A model generated the notes under the pieces. The model saw only the letters and a list, made by a program, of their open reading frames with translations, was not told where the DNA came from and searched no databases. Positions 49,466 to 62,235 of a stretch of 64,000 nt of DNA are shown here, in pieces (the stretch's first letter is position 1; every line of letters starts with the position of its first letter). The position numbers were made by a program, and so were the translations under genes. Source of the DNA: Anseranas semipalmata (lineage: Eukaryota; Chordata; Aves; Anseriformes; Anseranatidae); the NCBI GenBank assembly GCA_013399115.1, contig VXAA01000093.1:62001-126000 (forward strand). Direction: 5' to 3'.

Positions 49466-49815
49466 GCCCACAATAATCTGTGAGAGACAGTGAGTGTAAA
49501 TCATCTTTCTCTTTGTGTATTCACTCTCACTTGATTTGTTGAAATATGGAGCTAAAGCTGCTTTTTGGAGCAGCCCACATTTTAGCATATTGAAGACTCT
49601 CAGAAATTAGAGCTTTTCAAAATGTAATCTCTTCCAGGAGGCAGGGAGGGAAAGAATCTTGCCAGACGTTCATCTTGTTAAAGAATGACTGAATGATTTA
49701 AAAAGTAGCATGCAAACTGATTTCATTGTTGAGGTTGGAGCAGATCACATCCTGAATTTATTGCAGTTTGGGTTATATTAATCTGCTGACCTGCATTCCC
49801 CAGCTATAAGCTTTG

Positions 49816-49893
49816 CTGCTTCCTCTTCTCTTTTCCCCCTCTTCCAATCCCCCTTTCCCCTCCACCCTTCCCCCCCCCTTCCTTTTTTTTTCT
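49816..49893 (+). repeat. Long polypyrimidine tract
   Basis: About 78 bases of nearly pure C/T (cttcctcttctcttttcccc onwards, ending in T-runs) with only a few A. Such tracts can adopt triplex or H-DNA structures; that is general knowledge, not shown here. Confidence 0.8.
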
Positions 49894-51159
49894 TCAGCTT
49901 CAAAAAAAGTGGATTCATTTTGCTTTAGTTTGGAGATGTAATGGAAGTCATATTTTTCTTTCTAAAGCTGCCTGCTAATAAAGGGCAGTGCTTGGACAGG
50001 TCTTTCTTTGGGTTTATTCAAACCTCTCACACTTGCCAGAGCAGGTGATGAAGAGTGTATGTGAGCTCAGTACAGTGAGCCTCTGACAAATAGGTTGCAG
50101 TTTTGTAGTTTCAGGAGCAGTAAAGGTTTAGAGTGGGTTGATCCTGAGATGGTGCTTTGAGTTATCATATGGCACATCACTCATTAGTGATTAACTCTCA
50201 AAAGCTTCAAAACAGTGACCATTTCATGGAAGAGAAAGAATATATTGTGTACTTGCACCCCTTCAACTTTCTTTGTGCCTTCAATCTTGTTTTCTCATCC
50301 CTGCTTTAAAACAAGATTCTCTCTCACTTTATCCATTTATGCTGTCTGAGATGGGATCCTACCACCACCACCCCCAAGAAAAAGTCCTCTTCCATTTTCA
50401 TAAGGAAAAATACTGAAATTTAAGAGTGAAGAAAAGGTTTTCAACATTTCCATATGAATACAAAGGATCTTCACCCTCTTAGAAAAAAATGTTCTCCTTC
50501 CAATCTGTCAAAGTGCATAAACATGCTTTCCAGAATGCGTATTGCTGATGGTAGACACCAGAAAACTGGTGAGAAACTGTATTATCTTTTATAGCAGTAA
50601 AGTGTACAGTGTTTGTTTGAGTTGACTAGCATGACATTTCATTTGCACTAGTAGAGATGTGCTATGCAAAACTTAATAAAATTTACACATTTAATGTTAC
50701 AGCAGATATTTTAATTGTGGTATCTTGACACAGATTTCCTTCCCTTACAGTCTTGCTAGTAATATGGGAAGCTCAGAGAAATGCTGAACATTTATCATGT
50801 TTGAAGTGTCTAAATAAAGTGAGGAGACAATAATGTGTTTTATGTATGTGTATTGTAAAAAACTCTTTGTTTTTGTTTTCCTAGTGGTATGCAGTACCCT
50901 AGATGTCATCCAGAGGTAAAGAGCAGGAGCAATCACTTAAACTCCTCTAGGTTCCCATGCAACAACTGCTTTCTGGTCTAAGAGCATACCGAAAATCTTT
51001 CACCCCAGCCTCCAAGCGTGGAAGGAGAGAGGGAAATATTGATCCACAGACAGGAGAGGTGTCAGAGCCACAGTGCTCCTTAGGTGTACTGCTGGGGCAC
51101 TTTGAGATTTTTCTTTGTTTAAAACTATGCCAGCATTTGAAATCTAGCTAATGTGAAGA

Positions 51160-51330
51160 GAATTCATAAGCTGATAGCATGCAGTGCTTCCCTTGTTAAG
51201 GGTTAATCATTATGCGTCTTTCTTTGCACCATATGGTGGACTTTTGTTTGATCTAAAATACCTCTCCTTTCAACAGCCCTGCAGATTAGCAAGTAAAGCT
51301 CATTAGCTAACAACCGCTATCATTTCTATT
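51160..51330. promoter_or_regulatory. Candidate conserved non-coding element
   Basis: Unique sequence with gggttaatcattatgcgtct, agattagcaagtaaagctca, ttagctaac and a few CpGs; no simple repeats. Composition typical of developmental enhancers. Inference only. Confidence 0.22.
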
Positions 51331-54300
51331 TTTGATTTACATTGTTTTATGTCATTTTACATACACTTGACTCATTGTCAAGTATGACTAAACCCAGTTA
51401 ATGAAAATTGGAATTTATTTTGAATATTTCTCTTAAAAAATATGGTAAGTCTTCTTTTTCTATGCTTTTTGTACTAAGAAACAAGGTTTTCTTTCTGTGC
51501 CTGATAGCTGTATTTGCAATTAAGTATGACCATGGAGATACATACTCTTCAAATGACAAAGGCTTAAATCACTTGTTGCTGCAGGATCAATGCCAAACAT
51601 CTCCAAGTAAAGCTGGCTTTATGAAGCTAGATCTGCCTTAAGCATATTTAGTTTCATGATAATCCTAGCCTAGATATGGGTACAGATAGAACCAAGATAA
51701 AGCAAGATCAATAGCGGTAGTTCCACTTGCTTAAGCATTTCCATTCCAGCTCTTAACTTTTTGGCTGAAATTTTTCAGACTGATGGGATTTCTGTCTTTT
51801 TGCTTAGTAGTTTGTGAAGGGAGAAAGTTGGACTTTTGAAATAAAATCTTTAGTATTATGTGAAAAGTGAAAGGGTAGATTTTTTTTTTTTTGATGACTT
51901 ACGTATATATGCCTATTTATTTGAACCGCATTTGCAGCAAAATGGTCAAGAATAGTGAGTTGATATTTTAGCAAGGAAATAGTGATTACTGATTATTATT
52001 TTTTTTCTTTTTAATATTCTGATGAAATTCAGTATTGATCTGGCATAATCACAAGTCTTTGGACAGTACAGATCATTCATGCACCTTTTATCAAAGTATG
52101 TGTTATTCAACATCATGTAGATATTTATCAATTGATGAATTCTGGCAAACAGAATAACGGAAAATTTTAAATATCGCATATATGTTACCATGTCCTTTAT
52201 ATTGTTTATACTATTTTAAACACATTTGGGGAACAATCATTATTGTAATAGCAAAATATTCATTCCGTTGCTATTGGCGTTATCATGCATTACTGGTAAA
52301 AAATATCACTGTCTGCATATACCACTGACATTACTGATTATTAATGGTAGAATGAGAAAGAGAATTCTGCCAGTACATTATAAATATTCAAAGAAATGAA
52401 ATACAAATTCTGGTGATGTAGTTGTGGTACACAGTTTTGGAAAAAATACTTGTATTGGAACTCACTTTAAATAATCGTTTATCCCACTTGCTGCTTGATT
52501 TTCATATTTTTCCAGATATTTTTGTGCCTTTTCTGCTTGTGACCGATATTCTCTTGGCTTATTTTTCAAGGAATTTTTGCTCCAAAATCTGTGATAAGAC
52601 CTGTTATGTTATACTGAACATTATTTGTGATTTCAGTAATCAACTTTTCTGCAGGAATGAGTCCTGCTAACCAAGATGGAAATAGAGGCAGCCTATCTTG
52701 TTTCACACAGCAATTTCTGATAAAGGAAGAGAATTGCAAGGAGTGATGAATAAAGCAAGGGAAAGTATATATAATTATGTTTTCTTTTTTTTTTTTGCTA
52801 TTATTTAATCCATGTAATCATGTTATGCACAGTGGATTTTTCACCTTATTTTTGGTAGAATGCTTAAAATAATCTCATCTGCAGGGCCATATGAAACCTT
52901 TCTACCAAACTAGTTGAAAGACAGCATCATTATCAGTATTTTACATACTAGTGGTTTTTATTTTTTTTTATTTTTTTGTAGAGTAGTGTTGAAAGGCTTC
53001 CATCAGACTTCTGTCTGACTATATTAGTCATTAGGTACACATATAAAAATGCATCCTCTAACCCAAAAAGCTTTTACCCTAAGTAACAATGGCATGCTTT
53101 GCCAAGGACAAGGTGAAATGCTAATGCCATGTTTAGCACTCATTCTAATGTACTGCCTGGTGAAGTAGGAGAATGTCCTTATTTTGAAGGACAGCTTTAT
53201 GATTCTAATTTCTGGAACTTCCTGAGTAACTAGGACATGCTCATTTATTATGCCAATTTACAACAGTTCTGTCTGGGAAACAATACAGATTCTTCAAATT
53301 TCTTTCCACCATTTTAGATTAAAATCTTTATCTGCTGGTTCAACACACATTTCCCATGTCTTCTTTCCTAAAACTCTTCCACAAACTTTTTTTTCTTGTT
53401 AGGCAAGGCAGGGAAAGCACTACACAGATTTTGATAAACTAAGCTTAATTTAGACTAAGACAAGCAGTCATAAGTTGTTTGGGTATCTACAGGTTTATTT
53501 GAGGTGAATTTGATGTGTGTACTATGTGAAATTTTTGGGACTTTCCCAGTTTAATCCAGTATATTTTTGCGATCTAAAGTAATTAAGATATCATTTAGCT
53601 GAAGACTGATGATGTACGTGTTTACCCAGACTTGAGGTTAAAACGTTATGGTGAAAAACAAAGAAATATATTTCTAAACAAGTCATTATGCTAGTCATTT
53701 TTGATTGGTGTTTTTTGTTTGTTTGTTTGTTTTTTAAGAAACATTTCTAATATTGGGGACCAATTTAATATTAAAATAATATAAATGATTGCCAGGGAAA
53801 TATTCTTATGTAAAATGAGAACTTTGCTGAAAACAAATATTTGTTGATTTTGATTGAATGTTATTCCTGCTTTTGCCTTTTGCAGGGGGCTAAAAACAAA
53901 TCATTTAGCACATAAATCATGAATAGAGATTTTAGTCAATGCATTTGTAGCTTGGTTATTCATTCCTGTATTTTACAGGTATATTATGCATTATATATCA
54001 TGTTTTCTATATTTTATGTTATATATAATACATAATACATCTGGGTAAGCTGGATCACATACATTTTCTAAATAAGGACTCAGGACTAGTTTTAATCATT
54101 TTCCATTTAGCTCCTAACCAGAAATCTGTATGCTAGTGATAAAATTTCTTTAAACTCTCCTAAATCCAACAGCAAGACATTAGGACATAAGATCTGAATG
54201 TGTCTTTACTCTAAGGAGTCTTGGAGACTTTACTTTTAGCTTTGATGTATCACCTAGTGCCTAAAATTGCATGATGGTGAACCTACGTTTTCTGGTCTGT

Positions 54301-54914
54301 AGTCACTGCTAGGGAATGAGTAACCCTGGCAGCCTGCAGCCACTCGTGCAGCTGCTTAAGGTACTTCAGTTTCTCATCTCCATTTTAGATAGAAATCTTC
54401 AGCATCTAATAAGATGTATTTCTGTTAGTACAGAAGCAAGTTTTCTTGCTTCCTGCACTTTTTTAACCAACATGCTTCAAAAGTAGTGCTTCACAGAACA
54501 TTGTGATAAATGTCAGTAAATAATACATATTTTAAGTGGAATTTTGGCTAGGAAAATGTCGATCGTTAAATGAGAGAACCGGTTCAAAATACATCAACAC
54601 TTGCTATGGTAGAGCCTGGTTACCATAAAAACTGTACTGCAAAGCTTGGGCTTGCCTTCGTGTGAACATATTACCATTTTCTTTGTCACAGAAACATAAT
54701 ATAGTGATTTATTTTATTATCAGCACCACTTTGGTGGATTTTGTATGTTTATTGGTTTTGTGATTTTAATTTTTGGTGGGTTTGGGGATGATTTAGTTCA
54801 AAATTTTCCATAAATAAAAGAATGTAAGAATGAAAAGCTACAGTGTTTTCCCAAGAACTTTTATATGCGTAATCAGATATCTGTATCTAGCTCAAGAAAG
54901 AACAGTATTCTCTC
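51331..54914. other. Intron 5 stretch, nothing recognised
   Basis: Very AT-rich, with T-runs (51882-51893, 52786-52797), a (GTTT)n run at 53711-53736 and a TA-rich patch near 53980-54040. No gene or named repeat. Confidence 0.45.
53711..53736 (+). repeat. (GTTT)n microsatellite
   Basis: Four to five GTTT units flanked by T6 runs. Confidence 0.85.
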
Positions 54915-55140
54915 AAGGCACAAAGATTCATTAATTGCCAAAAATCAATGTCCTGGCAAAATAAAAGTCCAGCAGCATTTATAAATATGCTGTCATTGCC
55001 TCAATAAAGATGTGATAATTAGAAGGTCATCAATTTAACACTTTTTTGTTTCTTTTTTGTCATTAATACGCAAGTCATTTTTAATATTGATTTTTTGCCC
55101 CGGTGAGCCATCAAAACAAAGCAGGTGTATTAGCTTCTAT
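54915..55140. promoter_or_regulatory. Candidate conserved non-coding element
   Basis: Non-repetitive AT-rich stretch with attcattaattgccaaaaat, gcatttataaatatgctgtc (an imperfect palindrome), gtgataattagaagg, cattaatacgc and ccccggtgagcc. Many homeodomain/POU-like cores. Inference from composition only. Confidence 0.25.
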
Positions 55141-58100
55141 TCATGGCTAATGTTCCAATGAATCAGGCCAGAAAATAAATAAACTGACCAAACAAAAAGT
55201 TTGTCAGGTGATATATCTTGAATGAAAGCCCATAGCACAGCCTTCATTGTGCAGAGAGTTTCAGTTAAAAAAACATATCCTGATAGGTACATAGGTGAGG
55301 TTTTGTTTACCTCAGTGCTTTGAAAGAATGCAAACAGCAAAATGAACCTAGAAAATTAAAAAGAAAGGTGGAAATATCAAGTCAGTAAATAAAAGAATAT
55401 GTCTAAGAGAGAAATAGTTTTACAGAGTACATTAAATAAACCATTATTAGGGCTGGCAATTTCAAAAGAACTAACTTGAAAAATCTTTTGAGAATTTGAA
55501 AAAAAGTGAAGAAAAATCATTTAAGTATTATTTAGAAGAAAACTGCACTTGAATACTATGACAAAAGAGGAAGGAAAAGAATAAGGACAAAAGTGCATTA
55601 AGATACCTATTATATTGTAGTCATGTAATTTTCCTTTTTTTTTTTTGTTTTTTCTTTAGATCTGTGATTTAACAAGCTGGATGATTCCAGTGATTAAAGG
55701 ACACAATTTCGTTTCCCAGCCATTGGCAGCATTCTGCTCTGGGGCCTCTGTCCAGTGGTGCATGCCACCTCCCTTCCAGTCCTTTTGGGGGATACAGGCA
55801 GTAGTGTAAATCCTTTTTACTGGCTAGATTTAGGTCATTGTGAACATTGGGATGGATGCAGAGCAGTACTGTGTTTTGTTTTTTATTTCAAAATGAATTT
55901 ACCATTTAATGTTGAAGAAAAACATAAGATGACAAAAAGAGCTTAATTTGGATGATCTCTGTTCAATCGTAGTCATCTCTTTATCAAAATATTCAGCACC
56001 AGTATACTCCCGTTTTACTTATATTCCTTTTCATCCTCTTCTTCAACTGCTATGAGCAAAGATCACAGAGAAAAGTCTTCTGTAGGAAGTAAAAGTTTAA
56101 GTTGGGCAAGTTAACTCAAGTTACAGTTAAGTAAAAGTTTTCTGAAGTAATAGTAGAGGAGACCTGGAAGTATAATTTTCTGAGGTCACTCTAAACTATA
56201 TGAAACTTTGGGTCACCTCTCATCCCCATCTTTCAAGTGGCTTTATATGGCATTTTTTATAGTGCCTCTAATTTTGCTGTATTTAAGTTTGCCTTTTCCT
56301 TTCTTTGTGATTCTTCTATAGTAGAGACACAAAGTCTTTGTGCATTTTCATGTCACAGATTCTGTGGAATTTAGTCTTCATTAAACTCTACCTTTTTGCT
56401 ATTCAGTCTCCACAACTTTATTTTAAATCTTTGAGTGCATTATGATCTAGATGCACGAAATATAACATGAATGATAGTTGAGTCAATGCTAGAAACACTT
56501 AGTCATTGTTTTTACTTTTTAATACAGATGAAACAAAAGAAGAAGGAATGAAGACAGAAAGTCTTCATTCATAGGGAAGAAAATCAAATCAGACTTATCA
56601 GGCATTCATAGCAAAGAAATAATAAGATGACATATAGGAGGAAGGCTGACCTTTCATCCTCTTCTCTGCTTTATTTTGGAAAGAGAAAGAGAGGATTGCA
56701 CATATCCAGCCTCCATTCAGAAAAGACTGTGACCATCCAAGAAAAGCTGGTGCAGACCAGTGGATATTTCTGAACCTCAATGTCATAAATTTGGTTCTCG
56801 AGTGAAATGATTCTCTTCCAAAGTCATGGTTCCTGGAAAAGGGATCTTGCTGTGGAGACAAAGGAAAGAATAGAAATTTACTTTCAGGCCTGGAATGATG
56901 AGGGTATAGGGTGCTGATTAAGCAAAAATAGCAATTCTCCAAGTCTGCCGCTATCTGGATAACCACTGACAATCTGGCAATCTGTATTTGGAGCAAATGG
57001 TAACACTGTTGATCAACCTTTCACTCTGCTGATTAATATCCTAATTGAGAGAGTAGTGTGTTCCATTTGTTTTAACCTGAGTGTTGCAATGCCATGTTAT
57101 AAAGTGACAGTGATTAGACTATTCATTCCTGCTTAAAAATAATACTACTGGATTTAAAAACAAAACAAAACTAACAAGCAAGCAAACAAAAAAAAAATCA
57201 CAAAGAAACACATTAGGTGTCTTTGTAGCGGTTTTATTTTTTATTTATATTTTCAGTCTATGGGCTTTATTCTTTTAAGTGTGCAGTTAAAAATTAGTCG
57301 CCTGTTAATGTGTTGAATGCATTAGGTAGCTAGAGGATTCACTGAAAACAACTAAAGAACACCTGCAATGTCTTAAGGTAATAACTGTCAAACTGTCAGA
57401 GGCAAAAGTAACAAGCAAAAATATTTACAACAAAAGAAAGGAGAAGACAGCCGATGCAAAGGGAAGTAAAATATATTTATAAAGCAAGTTGTAAAAGTGG
57501 TTAATGCTAAACATCTGATGTTTATGCCAATAGAATGAGTCAGATATGCTTCAAGTGAAATACTGTATTTTGAACTGCCTAATGTCACCAGCGCCTGCAG
57601 GGACAGTTTGCTAACTCTCCATCAACATACAGCCAGCTCTTCAAAGTTATTTCCATTATGCAACAGAGGAGCTTTAAAGACCTTCCTTATTGATCTTGTT
57701 TTTGCATGATTCAACTTGCTAAGAACAAGATAAAGTTCCTCTGATAAACATTGATGTTCCATTGGTAAGGAGAATTTCTTCAGTCTAACATATTTATTGT
57801 CGTTGTTTGTATCTATGCAGACAGCTTAACCTGCTCTGAGATTGAGAAATCATTAAAATGTTTTGTTGTTATAGTTGTTTTTTTCTCCCAACAGTTAAGC
57901 TCCTTTAAACTCTAGCCAACTGCTTGCATTCCTGACTTCTGGAAGCACTAAGCCTGTACTCAAGACCAGTCATGGCACTTCATGTGCTGTTACACAGTTA
58001 GGACTGGGCAGGATTTTTTTTCTAGACTATGCTTTCTTCATGTTAAAGTCAATGATGCAGATGCTGGCATCTGAATTCTCAGAAGCACTCATTGCAAAAA

Positions 58101-59937
58101 AACACATTCCTTCCTCCCTCGCTTTTCTTTCCTTCCCTTTCCTTTTCTGTCTTCCTTTTTGTGCCATATCCCCTGAGCTATATGGACTAGTATGAAAACT
58201 AAAGTAAAGGAGCAAACAGGATAATTTCACACTAATTGAATCCATATTATGCAAAAATGCTGGAGACTTGGATTTTTTTCCTTTTTCCTTTCTTTCTGTC
58301 TAAGATTTAGCTTGCTGTTAAATATGTATATTAATACATTCTAAGTATTTTAAGATGCCATATTGATGATCTCTTTTATTTTTAAAAAAAAAATTCTTTT
58401 GCCAGCAGCTTACCACAGGGCTAAAAAAGGGAGTTAAGTAGGTACTTAACACTAGAATATGTCATCTGGCTAGACTGGCTGTACAAGAAAACACAGGATT
58501 TAAGCAGAATTTGATCTGATCCTTTATCTTCAGTCCAAGCTTGGTTGCCTGAGACATAGACACATATACGTGGCTATTGTACTGCAGGTCAGCTGGTTAG
58601 CTGTTTGCATGTTACACATTACAGATATAGTTTGTTGTATATGTCTATGTGTCTTTTATGTGTGTTTCATAGAATACAATCTTGTGGGAATTAATCACAG
58701 AAACTCAAAAGTCTGTTTGTATCTAGGCAGGGAGACTTGTTTCTAGGAATCCTGGAGAAAAGTTAACATCTGCTGCAAAAATGTGGGTAGGTGGTAGACT
58801 CCTTCTGCCAAACTTCTCTGTGTATCTCACTGTCTATTGTCAAAAATGTTACGCTCTGAGTAAACCAGTCCTCTTAAAGGACATGCCTAGTTTACCTCTT
58901 GAAGTGTGGCAGATGCTTCTGAGGTCCCTCAGAGGGAAGTTCTGCCTCCCTAGCTGGGTGCCTGAGCAGTACCAGATAGGATGCCTCTCTGGAGGCCTTT
59001 TAGGTCAGTGCCTTTCCTTGATTAGATTTCTTTTTAGGAGAGTTTTTCATTAGACATCTGCATAGACCCAAGAGTTTAAATTAGGGACTCTATTTTCCAG
59101 CTTTGACTAATGAATTGACACAAATAACAGAAATGAAAGCCTGTTTATTTCTATCCCATACAACAAATACTAGACTAACAAAACTGATTTAAAAACAACA
59201 ATAGCAACAAACAAACAACAAAAAACTACAGAAAACATAGCATGAAAAACAGTTGTACCAGTCAAATGTTGTAGGTTTCATCTGAAAACACACCTGAAGC
59301 AACAAAATCTAGCTTAAAGGCCCACTGAAGACTCCCTTACCATAAGATCTAAATCTTCAGCAGGATCTCTTCCTCTCTCTCTCCAGTAGCTAAAAGGAAC
59401 TTAAAGAGTCTAGACTTGTATTTTAATACCTCACGTACAAAATGAGATGGGATCAGTCCAGGCAAGTATTGCACACTTAGGGAAAAGGTGAAATTTGTCT
59501 TCACAGAAGGAGAATTGTATTTATTGAATAACTGTGCACTACCTTAAACATTACAATGTATGCATTCAGTATATAGTAAAAGATACTTAAAGATCCACCA
59601 GTTGAGTGCTCCACTCTTAAAATCAGTTTGCGGTAATGTCTGTTCGAAGGTATCTATCCCATTTGATCTGCATACACACAGTGCATGTATGAGGCTGTGA
59701 TTGGTTCTTGTGGGATACAAATTTTATTAAAAAGGTGCCATCAGTCTTTATATTACCTGACTTTTGATATTTATTTCATAAACCTTTAACGTAGTTTGTA
59801 TTACAGAAACTCCAAGGTTGAAAAAAGAATAACCCATCAAGTTAGGATTTAAAATAAGACATGCCCTTATCATTGCCAGCTTTATTTTATGACTAATTCA
59901 ACCACTGTTCGCCAATCAGAACAAACATGGATTTTTT
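55141..59937. other. Intron 5 stretch, no named feature
   Basis: Contains a T11 run at 55635-55645, a pyrimidine-rich stretch at 58105-58160 and AAAC-type runs near 57152-57195 and 59190-59227. The 132-codon minus-strand frame at 56598-56996 and the 90-codon frame at 58781-59053 show no recognised domain. Confidence 0.45.
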
Positions 59938-59943
59938 TTTCCC

Positions 59944-59967
59944 TTTTATTTATTTATTTATTTATTA
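59944..59967 (+). repeat. (TTTA)n microsatellite
   Basis: About six TTTA units. Confidence 0.85.
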
Positions 59968-60177
59968 TACCTAAGCATGTGTGCAGTACAGCTTTGATTA
60001 GTTAAGTAACCTCTCTACTATTCCACCTTTTTCAATGGGGCTTACTAAGACAGCTACAGGAACTCATGGCTGGGTAATGAATAGACTGATCAAGAGAGCA
60101 GTTTCTAAGAGTTTTACCATAGCTATTTTCTAAGGCAGGGTTTTTATATACACCATTAAGGAAGAGTAATGATCATT

Positions 60178-60240
60178 CACTATATACCATATAAATATAT
60201 ACTTATATGTATTTATATATATTATACATTTATTATCATG
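60178..60240. repeat. AT-rich (TA)n-like tract
   Basis: tatataccatataaatatat and following bases are almost pure A/T with many TATA steps. Confidence 0.7.
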
Positions 60241-61639
60241 TGAAATTCCAGTACCAATAATTTATTTTTTTCATTTCATACCATACCATTGCTGAGACCA
60301 TATACATGAAGGAAACAAGCTATAGATATTCCTGATTCTGATGTGTATCTATTTTAATGCATGTATTATAGTACACTCATGAGAATAAATAAATACACTG
60401 TAACATGATGAATAAGGCAATAGACTAATATTTAGAGCATATAGTCCTATTTCTGAGACTGTCTACATACTTTGTAACCTTTAGATTCTGTTCTGCACAT
60501 TCTGGTATTTAATACAGTATCTAAATGGTCTCATGTTTGGCTAGTTTAAATATGAACCATATTTTATACAATGCTTATTCATGTAAATAGAGTTGCTCTA
60601 CTGGTGATGTGCCTTAGAATCACTACATTTTAGTCTTTTGATGTTGTTGGTGAATACAGCTTTTGCACTATAGTTACAAGCAGGTAACAATAATTTCTAC
60701 TGCAGAGTTGGAGCCTCTTTCACAGAAAAACAGTAATTGGAAATGATATACATACTCTGTGTAGGAAAATAGTAATTTTCTTTAAAACACAATGTAGTGC
60801 TGTGGGTATGACTCAAGTTTCATTTCTCTTGCGTCATTCCAGTTTTATTTTCTTTTTGCTGTATCCTTTACAATCTGGAAAGACTCGTAAGATTTCTAAA
60901 CACCCTTTTTGCATACTTTTATTTAACAGGACAGTACATGCTATATAAAGTCTGAGAGACAGACCAACCCCGCTCTCTTCCAATACCTTCACTGTGAGTG
61001 AGGGAATGGCGAGTCAGTTCTGAAGCCTGTTATTTGGGATAAATAGAACCATAATAAACTATTCAAGGATGTTTATGCACTTTTGCTTATTTGGCCAATA
61101 TGCTGAATATTTCTGCAATAAAACAGAACCAACTTTTTCTCTTTTTTTAACTTTAACCTTTTTGTCTAAAAGTGTGCATGGCCTTGTGTTACTACAAAGA
61201 GCTCCATTTTCATCTCCTTCCTTCTGGATATTGATAAAAGTTCCAGTGATTCGCTGCAATCACTACTCACACCATTAAAAAGTGAAAGAGAATCAAACCC
61301 AGCGTTAGCTGGTTGGTCTGTCCCCCCCACCCCCAATGTTGATTCACGCTTTAATCTATTCAGCATTAAATTCATTCCCTACAATTGTGAAGTTACAGTT
61401 AAGTAAGTAGTTATGGTATTTAGCTAGTGGCTTGCTAAAATATCTTTAAGCTCATTGAGAGTTAGACTTACATTGTTGTATGTAGAAAGCTGGATCCTGC
61501 TAGATTTGCACGAGAGGTAAATCAGAGTAGACCCTGGACTAATTACCTTAAAAAGATTTAAGGATCAAGGAATACACCTCTTTAAATTTGCAAGGAAAAT
61601 GTAGGGGATAAGAGTAAATTCTAGATAGTGCATGAAGAA
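60241..61639. other. Intron 5 stretch, nothing recognised
   Basis: No identified repeat or coding signature. A C-rich run (cccccccaccccc) lies at 61322-61334. Confidence 0.45.
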
Positions 61640-61990
61640 GAGAGGGTCTACCTCTCCTAAAAAGTACATAAATCTTAGGTGTCAGGTTTAACTGGTGTGC
61701 CAGGTAATCAGTTTCTCCTAAAATCAGTGCCTAAATTCACTGTGTATTCAATTGAGAAAGTTTTTGTCAGGTCTTGAAATGAAGATGTCAAATTTATGGG
61801 TCTTAGTTTAAACAGGCAGGATCTCTTTCTGGATCTCTCCAATGCACTTACCTCTCTGTCACAGGGAGTGAAACTATTTAGGGAATTTAATTTGGGAGAT
61901 CTGTAGTAGCCTAAAGGATAGGTGAACTGAGGTGCCTAAGTTAGATTGTCTGGATCCCATCCAGACCTATTTCTGAAATAATAAAGTAAA
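61640..61990. repeat. Possible ancient amniote repeat, family unknown
   Basis: The phrases cagtgcctaaattcactgtg (near 61725) and gaggtgcctaagttagattg (near 61930) resemble the repeated GGTGCCTAAATTAGGC phrases of old amniote interspersed repeats. Weak; no boundaries can be set. Confidence 0.3.
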
Positions 61991-62145
61991 AAACCTATCT
62001 GTGAAATTGTCAAAGAAATCTCAAAATCTTTTTGTTAAAAAAAAAAAAAAAAGTAACCAATTAATTATGTAGCAATGCTGGATGATCAGTTGTGATAATT
62101 ACATTTTTAATTACTTTACCCTTAGGACTTGGTTCCTATCTTATT

Positions 62146-62235
62146 TCCATTGGTATAAAGCAAGGGTAACTTAGCTAAAATCAATGTAGCTAAACTAAAA
62201 TATAATTGATGAGAGGTCAGAATCAAGCCCTAAAT
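62146..62235. repeat. Copy of an ancient amniote palindromic repeat
   Basis: ttccattggtataaagcaag, ggtaacttagctaaaatcaa and gaggtcagaatcaagcccta follow the order of a dispersed amniote repeat: TGGTGTAAATCAGGAGTAAC, a GAAGTCAATGGAGTTAC core, and an AGAATCAGGCCC end. Diverged. Confidence 0.55.

Larger units (their letters stand above)
48961..51159. other. Intron 5 stretch with simple repeats
   Basis: Holds a (TTTA)n microsatellite (49429-49465) and a polypyrimidine tract (49816-49893). The unique AT-rich sequence between them (about 49690-49810) has enhancer-like motif density (gggttatattaatctgctga) but cannot be assigned. Confidence 0.45.

Noticed and set aside
52980..53090. Possible MIR-tail-like phrase (caaaaagcttttaccctaag)
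   Set aside because: Similarity limited to a dozen bases; no element order could be followed.
56598..56996. 132-codon minus-strand frame, the longest after exon 5
   Set aside because: No recognised domain, no flanking promoter or splice evidence; a frame of this length can occur by chance in 64 kb. A protein search with no hit would confirm.
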